Source: Actinomycetes bacterium (GTDB lineage Bacteria; Actinomycetota; Acidimicrobiia; Acidimicrobiales; Acidimicrobiaceae). Taken from it: a stretch of 40,997 nucleotides of DNA. Below the pieces are notes generated by a model. It searched no databases, was not told where the DNA came from, and saw only the letters and a program-made list of their open reading frames with translations. The position numbers were made by a program, and so were the translations under genes. Location of the stretch: NCBI GenBank assembly GCA_021850605.1, contig JAJZLQ010000124.1, positions 1 through 40,997 of the forward strand, read 5' to 3'. Positions 1 through 8,493 of the stretch are shown in pieces. The stretch's first letter is position 1. Each line of letters opens with the position of its first letter.

Positions 1-1089
1 TTTGCGGGTACCTCATCACGGGAGGGCACGGGGAGCCGCCTGCCACACCCGACCGCCCGATTCACCCTGCCCCCTACATCTACGATCCCCTGTACCTAGG
101 CCCGTGCGGCTTCGACTGCGGGCGGTACCCGTCGATCTCTCGCGGCCATTCGACGGAGTCGAAGCGGTCCCCCCGCCTTGACTCGCTCGGAGGTAAGCAC
201 GTAACCGCACAGCACCGTGCGAGCCACGATTTGCCCGTCGTTATCGTCGGCAAACTCGTCGAGCATCTTGTTTCGGGTGTTGTGGCATCCGGCCGCCGAG
301 AAGCCTGCTGAGGTGCTCCGACTACCACAGGGTGTGCGGACCCAGCGACGTGACCCCACGGTTCCAGCGACGAAAGCGAGCATCCAACATGACGGGATCA
401 ACGCACAGCCGGGGGGCGAAACGCACCGGCCGGCTCGGGGCCGCTCCCCGAGCGGCGATTCCCCTCACGGTTGAGGCCGCCGGTCGCCTCGGGGAGATCC
501 GATGGTATGGCCCCCGGATGGCTGGTTTAGGCGGACGACGCGTGGCGAGAGAGAAAACTTGGTTTTGCCGGGGTGGCGGTGCCAAGAGGATGGAATCTCG
601 CTTCCGAGCCTAAGAACCAGCTGCTGTTAGATGCCAATTGTCTTGGTTCTTGCAATGAGAGGCGCCCGCAGATTTCGCCGGCAGTCCTGACCGGTGGGTC
701 GACCGCGCCGCTTGGCCGCTCTAAGCCCGAGCGCGAGGCCTACCCAAGTAACAGCCGCTTCCAACCTGGGCGCCTGCCGTAACGGATACGCCACATTCAT
801 CCGAGCTGTGTTGCCGGGCTTACCCGCGGGGTTGACAATTCAAGAGGCGTCGTAAGGGTCGGCGCAGGAAAAGGAGTTCCGGCCGGGATACAATTTCATT
901 GCCTAACAACTGGTATCGCGGTATCCCCGTGGTGGCCTGATCAAGCTTCAACTGGCGTCTCGGGGTCGGGAGGCGGGCCCAGAACGGCCGGGTGGGGCTA
1001 ATTGGAGCCAGTCCTGAGGTTGAGGTTGAGGGTCAACGTCTAGCTAAATGTGAGATTTACACAGCTGTGGATAACCCTGTGCAAAAGGT
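1..1089. other. Gene-poor region beside the cwlM-like gene
   Basis: No ORF here has a convincing family match; the short ORFs overlap on both strands and lack good ribosome binding sites. One minus-strand stretch (about 170-300) reads GCHNTRNKML, faintly like the Cys-x-Thr-Arg-Asn segment of secreted HNH (DUF1524-type) nucleases, but no HNH core follows in frame; at most a decayed fragment. A 9-base inverted repeat (gcttcgact at 109-117, agtcgaagc at 157-165) is present. In related genomes parB and parA usually follow cwlM; they are not here. The right end carries the DnaA box described separately. Confidence 0.5.
1066..1086 (-). other. DnaA box plus a degenerate second box
   Basis: The plus strand reads TGTGGATAA at 1066-1074, the exact complement of the consensus DnaA box TTATCCACA. 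A second 9-mer, TGTGCAAAA at 1078-1086, matches the consensus at 7 of 9 positions in the same orientation, 12 bases away. The pair lies just past the stop codon of the cwlM-like gene, in a chromosomal neighbourhood that borders oriC in other Actinomycetota. I found no larger box cluster in 1-1065, so this could be the edge of oriC or an isolated DnaA site. Confidence 0.5.
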
Positions 1090-2037
1090 TTACAGATCAG
1101 CAAACCACCTGTTCAGGGCCATTGAGATCCCGCCGGAAGCGTCGTGCGGCGCTAACTTTCGAAGCACTTCGGCGTCGAGGGTGAGAGTTACGCACGGAGC
1201 TTTTGTCAATTGCAACATGCGATGTCTCGAGCCGATGATTCCGAATGCCGTGCCAGGCTCTTCTTTGCGCAGTGAATTCGCGATTTCCTGCGCGATAGCC
1301 TGACCGACGGGCGAAGTGTAATGGAAGCCCTGGAAGTATGCGATGGTGCTACCACCGCCCTCGGAGACCTCGAGATGTAGAACGACGTCCGCCTTGCCCC
1401 TATTGGCAAGTTCTGCCAGGAGAGTGACGTCCGGATGGCAGAAGTTGAGCGCGCGGAATCCGTCCTTGGCAAGTGATGACCGTACGGCCTCGGCGACGGA
1501 TGCGAGATCCAGGCCGGAAGTGATGACGATGGTCAGTCCCGCAGGGTTGCGCCTCTTGCTGACGAGTTCGATCAGTTCGCGGACTCCGGTGACCGTGATC
1601 GGACTGCGCCCGAAGTTTCGCTCGAGTTCGGCGATGGTATCAGGTCCACAGATTCCGTCACCCGCCATCCCCACGTTGATCTGGAAGTCACTTAGAGCGC
1701 GGTGGGTGGTTGGCCCAAAGGCGCCGTCGATCTTGCCCGGATCGAAACCGAGCCAGGAAAGCTTGCCCTGCAATTGGGCAACGTCATCGCCGCGCAGCAT
1801 TGGCCGCCGTAAGTAGAGGAGGCGGTCGCCGAGCTTCCAGTGAGCCTCGATTAATGAAGTGAAGGTTACGGCGTCACAAACCCCAGTGGGCGATAGGCCA
1901 TGGCCATATTGAAATGCACGCAGTTGGCTTCGCGTGGAAGGACCGAAGCGGCCTATCTCATCGACCACTACGAAGCCACACTGCGTTAGCAGTCGCTGGA
2001 GGTGTGCGATCGACTCTTCGGGCGACGAATCGTCCAA
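1090..2037 (-). CDS. cwlM: CwlM-like peptidoglycan-binding pseudo-amidase
   Basis: Two N-terminal peptidoglycan-binding repeats are visible (the segments around RFGPSTRSQLRAFQ and GAFGPTTHRALSDFQ), followed by a degenerate Amidase_3 domain. The usual first zinc motif (DPGHGG) is replaced by ITSGLD and the downstream Glu region is missing; only a His in VVLHLEVSE remains where the second zinc His normally sits. Loss of catalytic residues and the gene order trxB-trxA-cwlM match mycobacterial CwlM, which is known as a non-enzymatic regulator of MurA and a partner of MurJ; murJ is in the same operon here. That role is inferred. The start is uncertain: no ATG or GTG lies after trxA. I chose TTG at 2037, just before the first repeat, though it has no clear ribosome binding site; the ORF stays open back into trxA, so a start inside trxA is possible. 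Confidence 0.75.
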   Translation of the reverse strand: MDDSSPEESIAHLQRLLTQCGFVVVDEIGRFGPSTRSQLRAFQYGHGLSPTGVCDAVTFTSLIEAHWKLGDRLLYLRRPMLRGDDVAQLQGKLSWLGFDPGKIDGAFGPTTHRALSDFQINVGMAGDGICGPDTIAELERNFGRSPITVTGVRELIELVSKRRNPAGLTIVITSGLDLASVAEAVRSSLAKDGFRALNFCHPDVTLLAELANRGKADVVLHLEVSEGGGSTIAYFQGFHYTSPVGQAIAQEIANSLRKEEPGTAFGIIGSRHRMLQLTKAPCVTLTLDAEVLRKLAPHDASGGISMALNRWFADL

Positions 2038-2078
2038 CGGCAGAGCCGGCTGGGCCGACTCTGCCTCAGTAGTGGTGG

Positions 2079-2390
2079 TTATAGGTAGGTCTCGATCTCG
2101 CGCATCAGCGCCGACTTCGACCGCGCGCCCACCAATCTCAGAACCGGCTCGCCCTTCTTGAAGAGGATCAGCGTTGGAATGCTCATCACCTCGAACCTGC
2201 GCGCCGTGTTCATGTTGTTGTCCACGTCCAGCTTTCCGATCTCGAGGATGCCGGCCTTCTCCTTGCCAATCTCCTCGAGTATCGGGGCTATCATTTTGCA
2301 CGGGCCGCACCATTCCGCCCAAAAGTCTACGAGCAGAAGGTCGTTGGTCAATAGTGCCTCGTCGAACGAGGCGTCCTGCATAACGATCAT
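2079..2390 (-). CDS. trxA: Thioredoxin
   Basis: A 103-residue protein with the classical active site WCGPC near residue 30, preceded by VDFWAEW, and the conserved cis-proline segment SIPTLILF near residue 72. Length and motifs are standard for thioredoxin 1. It reduces disulfides of cytoplasmic proteins and is itself reduced by the TrxB encoded 66 bases upstream on the same strand. The cwlM-like gene follows directly. A second in-frame ATG three codons downstream is an alternative start and changes little. Confidence 0.95.
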   Translation of the reverse strand: MIVMQDASFDEALLTNDLLLVDFWAEWCGPCKMIAPILEEIGKEKAGILEIGKLDVDNNMNTARRFEVMSIPTLILFKKGEPVLRLVGARSKSALMREIETYL

Positions 2391-2456
2391 TTTCCGATAC
2401 TTTCCAGTTGATCCGGTTTCGTTGTTCTTAAACCTTGCTGATCAGCAGGGTATTCC

Positions 2457-3419
2457 TTACCCCGCATGGACGCTTTCCAACCAGCGCTCGGTATCGAGTG
2501 CGGCCATGCAACCGGACCCGGCGGCCGTAATGGCCTGCCGATATATGTGGTCCTGGACGTCTCCGCAAGCGAAGATACCCTCGACGGAGGTATTGGTTCC
2601 ATCATGGGTCACGATGTACCTCGCGCCATCCATGTCGAGGATCCCCTCAAAGACCGAGGTGTTGGGTTCATGACCTATAGCCACGAACAGCCCGGTGACG
2701 GCGAGCTTGCTTCGCTCACCCGTAATGGTGTCCTCGAGTACGACACCTTCGAGTTGGTCACCACCGATGAGCTCAACAACGCGGGAATTCCAGGTGAAGG
2801 AGATCTTGGGATTCGCACGGGCTCTGTCCTGCATGATTTTCGAGGCGCGGAGTTCTGAACGTCGGTGGATGATGTGCACTTTCGACGCGAACTTGGTAAG
2901 GAAGGTCGCCTCCTCCATCGCCGAGTCGCCACCACCGACAACCGCGATTTCCTGGCCACGAAAGAAGAAGCCGTCGCAGGTCGCGCAAGTCGACACGCCG
3001 TGGCCGATCAACTCGATCTCTCGATCGACCCCGAGCATTATAGAGCGCGCGCCGGTAGCCACGATGATGGCGTCGGCAAGGTAGCTCGCATCCCCGTCAC
3101 CCTGGTCGGATGTCCAGATAGCGAACGGACGATTGGAGGCATCGATTCGCGTGACTTTGGCGGTGTGGAACTCTGCTCCGAACCGCTCCGCCTGGGAACG
3201 GAAGTTGCTCATCAACTCGGGGCCCTCGATGCCGTTGATGAAACCGGGGAAGTTTTCGATTTCGGTGGTCAGCATCAGCTGGCCGCCCGGCTGGTCGGAG
3301 GTGGAGGAGATCTCCCCCTCGATCACGATTGGGGCGAGATTTGCGCGGGCGGTATAGATTGCCGCCGTCAAACCTGCGGGCCCGGAGCCAATTATGGCTA
3401 CGTGCGTGTGCCTGGTCAC
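2457..3419 (-). CDS. trxB: Thioredoxin-disulfide reductase
   Basis: A 320-residue FAD/NADPH flavoprotein. An N-terminal FAD-binding GSGPAG motif, the redox-active CATC pair near residue 138, a second dinucleotide fold GGGDSAMEEA and the C-terminal FACGDVQD segment appear in the normal order. It transfers NADPH electrons to the neighbouring TrxA. The ORF track extends it upstream, but the real start is GTG at 3419, which shares its G with the TAG stop of the small membrane protein gene (TAGTG), pointing to translational coupling. Length then matches the family. Confidence 0.95.
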   Translation of the reverse strand: MTRHTHVAIIGSGPAGLTAAIYTARANLAPIVIEGEISSTSDQPGGQLMLTTEIENFPGFINGIEGPELMSNFRSQAERFGAEFHTAKVTRIDASNRPFAIWTSDQGDGDASYLADAIIVATGARSIMLGVDREIELIGHGVSTCATCDGFFFRGQEIAVVGGGDSAMEEATFLTKFASKVHIIHRRSELRASKIMQDRARANPKISFTWNSRVVELIGGDQLEGVVLEDTITGERSKLAVTGLFVAIGHEPNTSVFEGILDMDGARYIVTHDGTNTSVEGIFACGDVQDHIYRQAITAAGSGCMAALDTERWLESVHAG

Positions 3420-3751
3420 TAGTGCTCCTTGTTCTTGACCGACCTCTTCGACCAGAGAACCAAGCCAGTTATGGTCAAAATCGCTCCCAGGACTAGATAC
3501 GTGATCCAGACGTGGGAAGCGAAGGCGTAGACGGTGAGGAGCCTTACCACTGCAATGAGGAGGGCGATGCCGACCACGAGGGCTAGCAATCCACCGACTA
3601 GGCCATAAATCACCCAACGGGTGATCCGATACAGGGGAGAAATGCCCTTCTCCCTGAGCGCATCGGTCAGGTCCACCACGAGGTCGGCGGCCCGGTCGGC
3701 CCACGGCTCTCGCGTTGTCTCCGACCCCTTGCGTTCAAGTTCGTCCGGCAT
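3419..3751 (-). CDS. Small two-helix membrane protein, possibly holin-like superfamily III
   Basis: About 110 residues: a charged N-terminal segment (around RAADLVVDLTDALREKG), two predicted membrane helices (YGLVGGLLALVVGIALLIAVV and the stretch VWITYLVLGAILTITGLVL), and a short basic-acidic tail. It resembles the small actinobacterial proteins annotated as putative holin superfamily III, but the match is on shape only. It lies between degV and trxB in the same operon and its stop overlaps the trxB start. ATG at 3751 has a GGAG six bases upstream; a GTG at 3757 is an alternative. Confidence 0.6.
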   Translation of the reverse strand: MPDELERKGSETTREPWADRAADLVVDLTDALREKGISPLYRITRWVIYGLVGGLLALVVGIALLIAVVRLLTVYAFASHVWITYLVLGAILTITGLVLWSKRSVKNKEH

Positions 3752-3816
3752 AGTCACTCCACGGTTTGCTCGGGCTATGGCTAGGAGGTCAGCTTTTCGC
3801 TTTCTTCATCCCCAGG

Positions 3817-4665
3817 CTAGCTAGTTGGTTTGAGGGTGATGCAAACGCCGATTGTTCGCGGTCCTGCGTGTGCCCCGATGACGGGGCCGATAGTGGAGAC
3901 CATGATCGAGTCTTTGCCCGTAATCGAGTGGAGCTCAGCCACGAACTCGGCTTCGTCCGGCGCCATAGCACTAATGACCGATATTTCTTCGATCTCCGGC
4001 GCGACCTGACGGACGATGTCGTAGAGGAACTCGACGGCCCGTTTGCGGGTCCTTTGCTTGGAATGGGCCTGAACCTCGCCGTTGACGACCTCGATGATCG
4101 GCTTCACGGCAAGGATCGAGCCGAGGGTGGCTGCCGCCGCCCCGATCCTTCCCCCTTTGCGCAAGTTCTCCAGAGTGTCCAGCGCCCCGAGAATCCTCGT
4201 ACGGGCCGCCCTTTCCTGGACCATTGCCGCCACCTCGTGAAGCGGCTTGTCGGCGCTTCTCGCCGCCGCCACCGCGAGGCTCCCCTCTCCAAAGGTGGCC
4301 AGGAGAGAGTCGATCACCGCGACGGGAAATCCCTCAGCGGATATCTCCTCGCCGGCTTTTTGGGCCGACTGGAAAGTGGCAGAAAGTTTGGAGGAGAGGC
4401 AGATGCAGACCACACCGTCGTAGCCGTCATTGCGCGCCTTTTCGAAGGCCGCCTTGAAGGCCTCGATCGAGGGAGCAGCCGTCTGAGGCAGTTCGTTCTG
4501 GGTTTCGGAAAGTTCCCAAAACTTCTCGACGGAAAGGTCGATCACGTCGCGATACTCCTGGGTGCCGAAACGGATGCTGAGCGGGACGATCTCTATGCCG
4601 AGCTCCTCGACCAAATTGGGAGGGATGTCGCCGGCCGAGTCCGTGATTACCTTGATTCGGCTCAA
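3817..4665 (-). CDS. degV: DegV family fatty-acid-binding protein
   Basis: A 282-residue protein starting with IKVITDSAGDIP, the conserved DegV N-terminus. Further family segments are the SxxP loop region (ELPQTAAPSIEAF) and the C-terminal GPVIGAHAGPRTIG motif. DegV proteins bind a long-chain fatty acid; in Firmicutes the homolog FakB presents it to the kinase FakA, but no fakA is seen here. The ORF track begins earlier; I prefer TTG at 4665 because an AGGAGG lies five bases upstream and the TTGA overlap with the murJ stop is typical of a coupled operon. Confidence 0.88.
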   Translation of the reverse strand: MSRIKVITDSAGDIPPNLVEELGIEIVPLSIRFGTQEYRDVIDLSVEKFWELSETQNELPQTAAPSIEAFKAAFEKARNDGYDGVVCICLSSKLSATFQSAQKAGEEISAEGFPVAVIDSLLATFGEGSLAVAAARSADKPLHEVAAMVQERAARTRILGALDTLENLRKGGRIGAAAATLGSILAVKPIIEVVNGEVQAHSKQRTRKRAVEFLYDIVRQVAPEIEEISVISAMAPDEAEFVAELHSITGKDSIMVSTIGPVIGAHAGPRTIGVCITLKPTS

Positions 4666-6269
4666 ATCATCCTCCTGCGCCCCGCCAATGCGGAGACCGC
4701 GTACTCGAGCCAAAGGAACAGTCCAAACGCCATGCCCCCGGCTATCAGCTCGACTACTAGCTTGGCAAACAATCTAGCCCCGCTGGTAGCGGCGAAGTGG
4801 TGGGAAACCAGCAGGATCGCAGCGGCCATCGCCAGCGAGGGAAGTAGGAACTTGAGCCAAGACGCCAGTACCGGGCCGAGACGAGGTGCCAGGCGTTTGC
4901 CGCGCATGACCCAGTAGGCGAGGACGGCCGCCACCGTGTAGCTGACCGAGACGGCAAGCGCCAGACCGGTTACACCATACCCGGAGACCAGGGCGACCGC
5001 CAGGATGACCGTCAGCCCGTTCTCGACCGCGTAGACCCAAAAGACCTCTTTTGCCAGCCGGGCTGCCTGTAAGCCCTGGACCATGGCCAGGTAGATGCCG
5101 AAGCCGGGTAGGCCGATGGCGAGACCGGCAAGCGCGCCAACGGTGAGGTTCACACCGTGCGTGGTGGCGGCTCCGTGTCCGAGAAGGGCTCCGACCAGCT
5201 GGCTGCCCAAAGTAAGGTAGGCGATCGCCGAGGGAATGAGGAGCGCGACGGAGGCACGAAGGCCTCGGCCGAAGCGCCGACGGAAGACCGCCAGTTCTTC
5301 GTGCGCATAGTCATCGGCAAGGCCCGGGATGATGGCGGCCATTACCGAGTAGGCGGCGATCCCGTATGGGAGCTGGAAGAAGAGGTAGGCGTTGTTGTAT
5401 GCGCTTACCGAACCCGGAGAGTGTGCGTCCGCCAGTGCCAACAGCACGTAAAGCGAGGCCTGATTGCCGAGAACATAACCAAAGGTCCAGCCGGAAAGCT
5501 TTGCGATCTCGCGCACGGCCGGATGGAAGATGTCGAAGTTGAACCCGATGGTCAGACCCACTCTTCGGGCGCCGATCAAGACGACTGCGCACTGAATCGC
5601 AACACCGAAGGTGGTGCCTAGGCCGAGGAGTAGGAGCGATGGCGAGAGATGGGTCATTGCTGAGATGGCACCATTGGTTCCCAGGTGCCCATACAGGAGC
5701 CGGAAGACGACAAGAACGATGATGGCGACGATGTTGTTCGTGATCGGCGCGAAGGCCGGCAGAGCAAAACGCCCTCGCGTGTTTAGCAGCGAGGTGAACA
5801 ACGAGATCGCACCATAGAAAAAGAGTTGAGGGGCGAAAAGTCGCAGGAGGTTGGTGGCGGCCGATAGCTGGATGGCACGTGTCGGGTCGTGATTGCCCAG
5901 CATGTATCCGCGGATTACCAATCCTGCGATCAGCTCGAATACCAGCGTGGCCGCAAGCAGGGCTGCGACACCCGTGGTCAAGATCGCGGAAAGGGCTTCG
6001 GAAGCCTCGCGCCGATCGACTCTGGAGGAAGCCTTGACCATCACCGGAATCAGCGTCGATGCCAGGACACCTCCGATGAGCAGGTCGTAGAAGGTATTGG
6101 GTGCGTTGTTGGACAGGTTGAAGACATCCGAGAGCGAGGAGATCCCCAGCGCCCATGCCAGGACAACCAGCCTGAGCAGCCCAGTGACTCTAGAGATAAG
6201 CGTCCCCAAAGCCATCGCAGAAGCATTGCGAAGGAGCCCGGAGCGTGGCGGAGCGTCACTCGTCGTCAT
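4662..6269 (-). CDS. murJ: MurJ lipid II flippase
   Basis: A 535-residue multi-pass membrane protein of the MurJ/MviN family, with the typical opening (NASAMALGTLISRVTGLLR) and around fourteen hydrophobic segments. It moves lipid II across the cytoplasmic membrane for peptidoglycan synthesis. It lacks the C-terminal pseudokinase and extracellular extension found on mycobacterial MurJ (Rv3910), ending soon after the last helix in a basic GRRRMI tail. Its start overlaps the end of the DUF6049 gene by 14 bases, and its stop overlaps the degV start. The operon also contains the CwlM-like protein, a known MurJ partner in mycobacteria. Confidence 0.93.
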   Translation of the reverse strand: MTTSDAPPRSGLLRNASAMALGTLISRVTGLLRLVVLAWALGISSLSDVFNLSNNAPNTFYDLLIGGVLASTLIPVMVKASSRVDRREASEALSAILTTGVAALLAATLVFELIAGLVIRGYMLGNHDPTRAIQLSAATNLLRLFAPQLFFYGAISLFTSLLNTRGRFALPAFAPITNNIVAIIVLVVFRLLYGHLGTNGAISAMTHLSPSLLLLGLGTTFGVAIQCAVVLIGARRVGLTIGFNFDIFHPAVREIAKLSGWTFGYVLGNQASLYVLLALADAHSPGSVSAYNNAYLFFQLPYGIAAYSVMAAIIPGLADDYAHEELAVFRRRFGRGLRASVALLIPSAIAYLTLGSQLVGALLGHGAATTHGVNLTVGALAGLAIGLPGFGIYLAMVQGLQAARLAKEVFWVYAVENGLTVILAVALVSGYGVTGLALAVSVSYTVAAVLAYWVMRGKRLAPRLGPVLASWLKFLLPSLAMAAAILLVSHHFAATSGARLFAKLVVELIAGGMAFGLFLWLEYAVSALAGRRRMI

Positions 6270-8331
6270 CGCCCCCCTCCTCGCCGGCCGCCGGAAGGAG
6301 CCTGCGGTTGCGCCCGCCGCCCTTCCTAAGCGTCCTTATCCACCAGAGGCCGAGTACCGCCAGGGCGGCGATCGTCAGCACTACTCCCTCGATCGTCACT
6401 GTAAGCGAGCGCACCTGCAGTGCGGTCGAGGAGACCAGAACTTTACCGTCAGGAGTGGTGAGGCTCAATCCCACTTGGAAGAACCCGAGTGTCTTGGTGG
6501 AGACGACGAAAGTGGCCGTATTGGTTACAGCCCCCACCTTGATCAACTGGCTGGAGCCACCTTTGATGCGCAGGCGGTCACTGGTCATCGTAAGACGCAA
6601 GGTGAGCGGGATCTTCTCTGTGGAGGTTACCGATATAGGAATGCTCGCCTTTGTCGACGTCAAAGTCACTACGCGATTGCTTGGCAGCTGAACCTGATCG
6701 AGGATGCCGTGAATTGCGGCGGAGAGTGAATGTATCGAATTCGCTGCCGTTGCGGCCGGCAAGGTGCTGTTTAGCGACTCCAGCAGGGAAAGGCGCATCG
6801 TGTTGATCAGCGAGTGGTCGCTCGTGGCGCCCGCGAATGAGTTGAGCAGCTTGGATGCCGCATCAAAGGAATGAGCCCAAGCCACCGGCCGAGTAGCCGA
6901 GCGAACCAGCGAGGTTTCCAGCCACGCATCGGTGGGCGCAGCCGAACCCAGAGAGTCGAAGGCGTCGCGCAGCGAGAGTAAATGGAGGACCTGCACGGAG
7001 GCGATGTGTGCGGCGAAAATTCCGTCGGCGGTGATCTCCGAGGAGTTGCCGGCCGGGAGATTTAGGGCGAGTACCCGCTGGGTCGGATTGTTGGGCTGAT
7101 CCTCGAAGACCTGGACCATGTCGGAGACGAGGTTGAGGCTGTGCTCGTAGGTGGTTGCCCCCAAGGCCAGATCCTTGTTGAGCTGCGAATCCAACGAAAG
7201 GACTTCCATAGATCCGACTCCGGCGACTGGCAAGCGCAGACCAGCTGTGAGTGCGTACTTGAGGTCGGGTTGGCTCACGGCGGCGGCGTTCACGGCAATG
7301 CGCCTGTAGCCGGCCTTGGCCAGTAGCTGAAGCCCGTTCTGGCTCAGCTTCGAGGTGTTCAGGTAGGTTTCGGAGCTGATCGGGAAGGCGCTGCCCGTCC
7401 TGGACAGGATCGTTCTGGCCGTGCTCAGCTCCATCGAGTAGTACTTTCCCAGGCCGCTCGCGGTCAAGTTAGCCATGTTCACCGGTACCACATCCGTCAC
7501 CGAGAGTTCGTGGCCCGGAACGCTTGACCATGCCATGATCTGCGCCATTGCACTTCGGACGGATGCAAATTTGGAAGATTGGGCATCGGCGACGGTGGCG
7601 GCGGAGAGCTTGAGGGTTATGGATTGATTCGCTACCGACGCGAGCACGCTGGCGATTAGGGGTATACCGACCCTGATTCCAGACGTCGGCAACGCCGAGG
7701 CGTCGATCGAGAGCGCAATACCGAGGGGGACGATGTTCGGCTGCAGGGTACCTAGCACCGCCACCGGGACGACGTGGGTGGCGACTGTCTTGCCTCCGCT
7801 GATAACCGCCAGGACCAAGGGATATACGCCTTCGCACCCGCCCGCGCAACCGGGCAGGACCATTTGGAGACCTGGGCGCGCAGGGCTCTGGCTTGAGGTC
7901 TCGGGTGCGGTAAGAACGCTTAGAACGGTGGAGTAAACGTCCCCGGAGCGTTGCAAGCCCGCGAGTGCCAAGGGCTGGGAGGAGTCGAGGGGATAGCCTC
8001 GCACCCCGTAGGACATCACCGCCTGCAATTCCGATCTGCTCGATATGCGCGAATAGAGCAGTGCCTCGACGTAGGCGCCCGCCGGCGCATTGCCGACCTT
8101 TATCTGTACCGCCGAAGCTGCGCCGATCTTGAATGCGGAAGGGCCGCTGAAGAGGGCGATCGAGACCCCGTTCGCACCCTCTGCAGGTACGGTACCGGCA
8201 ACCAAGGGTGTCAGAAGCACGGAAAGCAGCAGCGCCAAAGTGCCCCAGACCCGAGCCGTCTTCGCAAAACGGGCTCCGTGCTCGCGGGCACCCGCGCTTT
8301 TCGCCGAAGGTGCCGTTACTGGATCTATCAC
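6256..8331 (-). CDS. DUF6049-type envelope protein
   Basis: A 691-residue protein with an N-terminal signal or anchor (VWGTLALLLSVLLTPLVAG), a long extracytoplasmic region rich in Ser, Thr, Ala and Leu, and one C-terminal membrane helix (VVLTIAALAVLGLWWI) followed by a basic then acidic tail. Position directly upstream of murJ is the same as mycobacterial Rv3909, the DUF6049 group, so I assign it by synteny and architecture. The function is unknown; an envelope role together with MurJ is inferred. The start is GTG at 8331, with GGAGA close upstream. It is the first gene of the minus-strand operon, so the promoter should lie in 8332-8493. Confidence 0.7.
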   Translation of the reverse strand: MIDPVTAPSAKSAGAREHGARFAKTARVWGTLALLLSVLLTPLVAGTVPAEGANGVSIALFSGPSAFKIGAASAVQIKVGNAPAGAYVEALLYSRISSRSELQAVMSYGVRGYPLDSSQPLALAGLQRSGDVYSTVLSVLTAPETSSQSPARPGLQMVLPGCAGGCEGVYPLVLAVISGGKTVATHVVPVAVLGTLQPNIVPLGIALSIDASALPTSGIRVGIPLIASVLASVANQSITLKLSAATVADAQSSKFASVRSAMAQIMAWSSVPGHELSVTDVVPVNMANLTASGLGKYYSMELSTARTILSRTGSAFPISSETYLNTSKLSQNGLQLLAKAGYRRIAVNAAAVSQPDLKYALTAGLRLPVAGVGSMEVLSLDSQLNKDLALGATTYEHSLNLVSDMVQVFEDQPNNPTQRVLALNLPAGNSSEITADGIFAAHIASVQVLHLLSLRDAFDSLGSAAPTDAWLETSLVRSATRPVAWAHSFDAASKLLNSFAGATSDHSLINTMRLSLLESLNSTLPAATAANSIHSLSAAIHGILDQVQLPSNRVVTLTSTKASIPISVTSTEKIPLTLRLTMTSDRLRIKGGSSQLIKVGAVTNTATFVVSTKTLGFFQVGLSLTTPDGKVLVSSTALQVRSLTVTIEGVVLTIAALAVLGLWWIRTLRKGGGRNRRLLPAAGEEGGDDDE

Positions 8332-8493
8332 CGTCTCCGCTACCGCCCCGAGTTCCGACCATTCTGCTTCGCGGCAGCGCGCCTCCGAGCTTGGTCGAGC
8401 CTCCTAAATGTTAGCCCTGGGCGAGCCGAGGGCGAGAGATCGGCGCCGTCGCGCGGCTATCCCTGGGGGTTCTGTGCCACCTAAGCTTGAATC
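8332..8493. promoter_or_regulatory. Divergent intergenic region, DUF6049-murJ operon and HDAC-pcnA operon
   Basis: A 162-base region between two divergent start codons must hold the promoters of both operons. I see no clear -35/-10 pair or operator repeat on either strand. Confidence 0.4.

Noticed and set aside
96-401. HNH/DUF1524-type nuclease gene on the minus strand
   Set aside because: Only a short GCHNTRNKML-like stretch is suggestive; no HNH catalytic core or signal peptide is seen in frame, so I list it only as a possible remnant.
3766-4917. 383-codon plus-strand ORF opposite degV and murJ
   Set aside because: It is antisense to two genes with clear family motifs; its translation is Asp/Gly/Arg-rich shadow sequence with no ribosome binding site.
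5311-6156. 281-codon minus-strand ORF within murJ
   Set aside because: Alternative frame of murJ, lacking hydrophobic helices or motifs.
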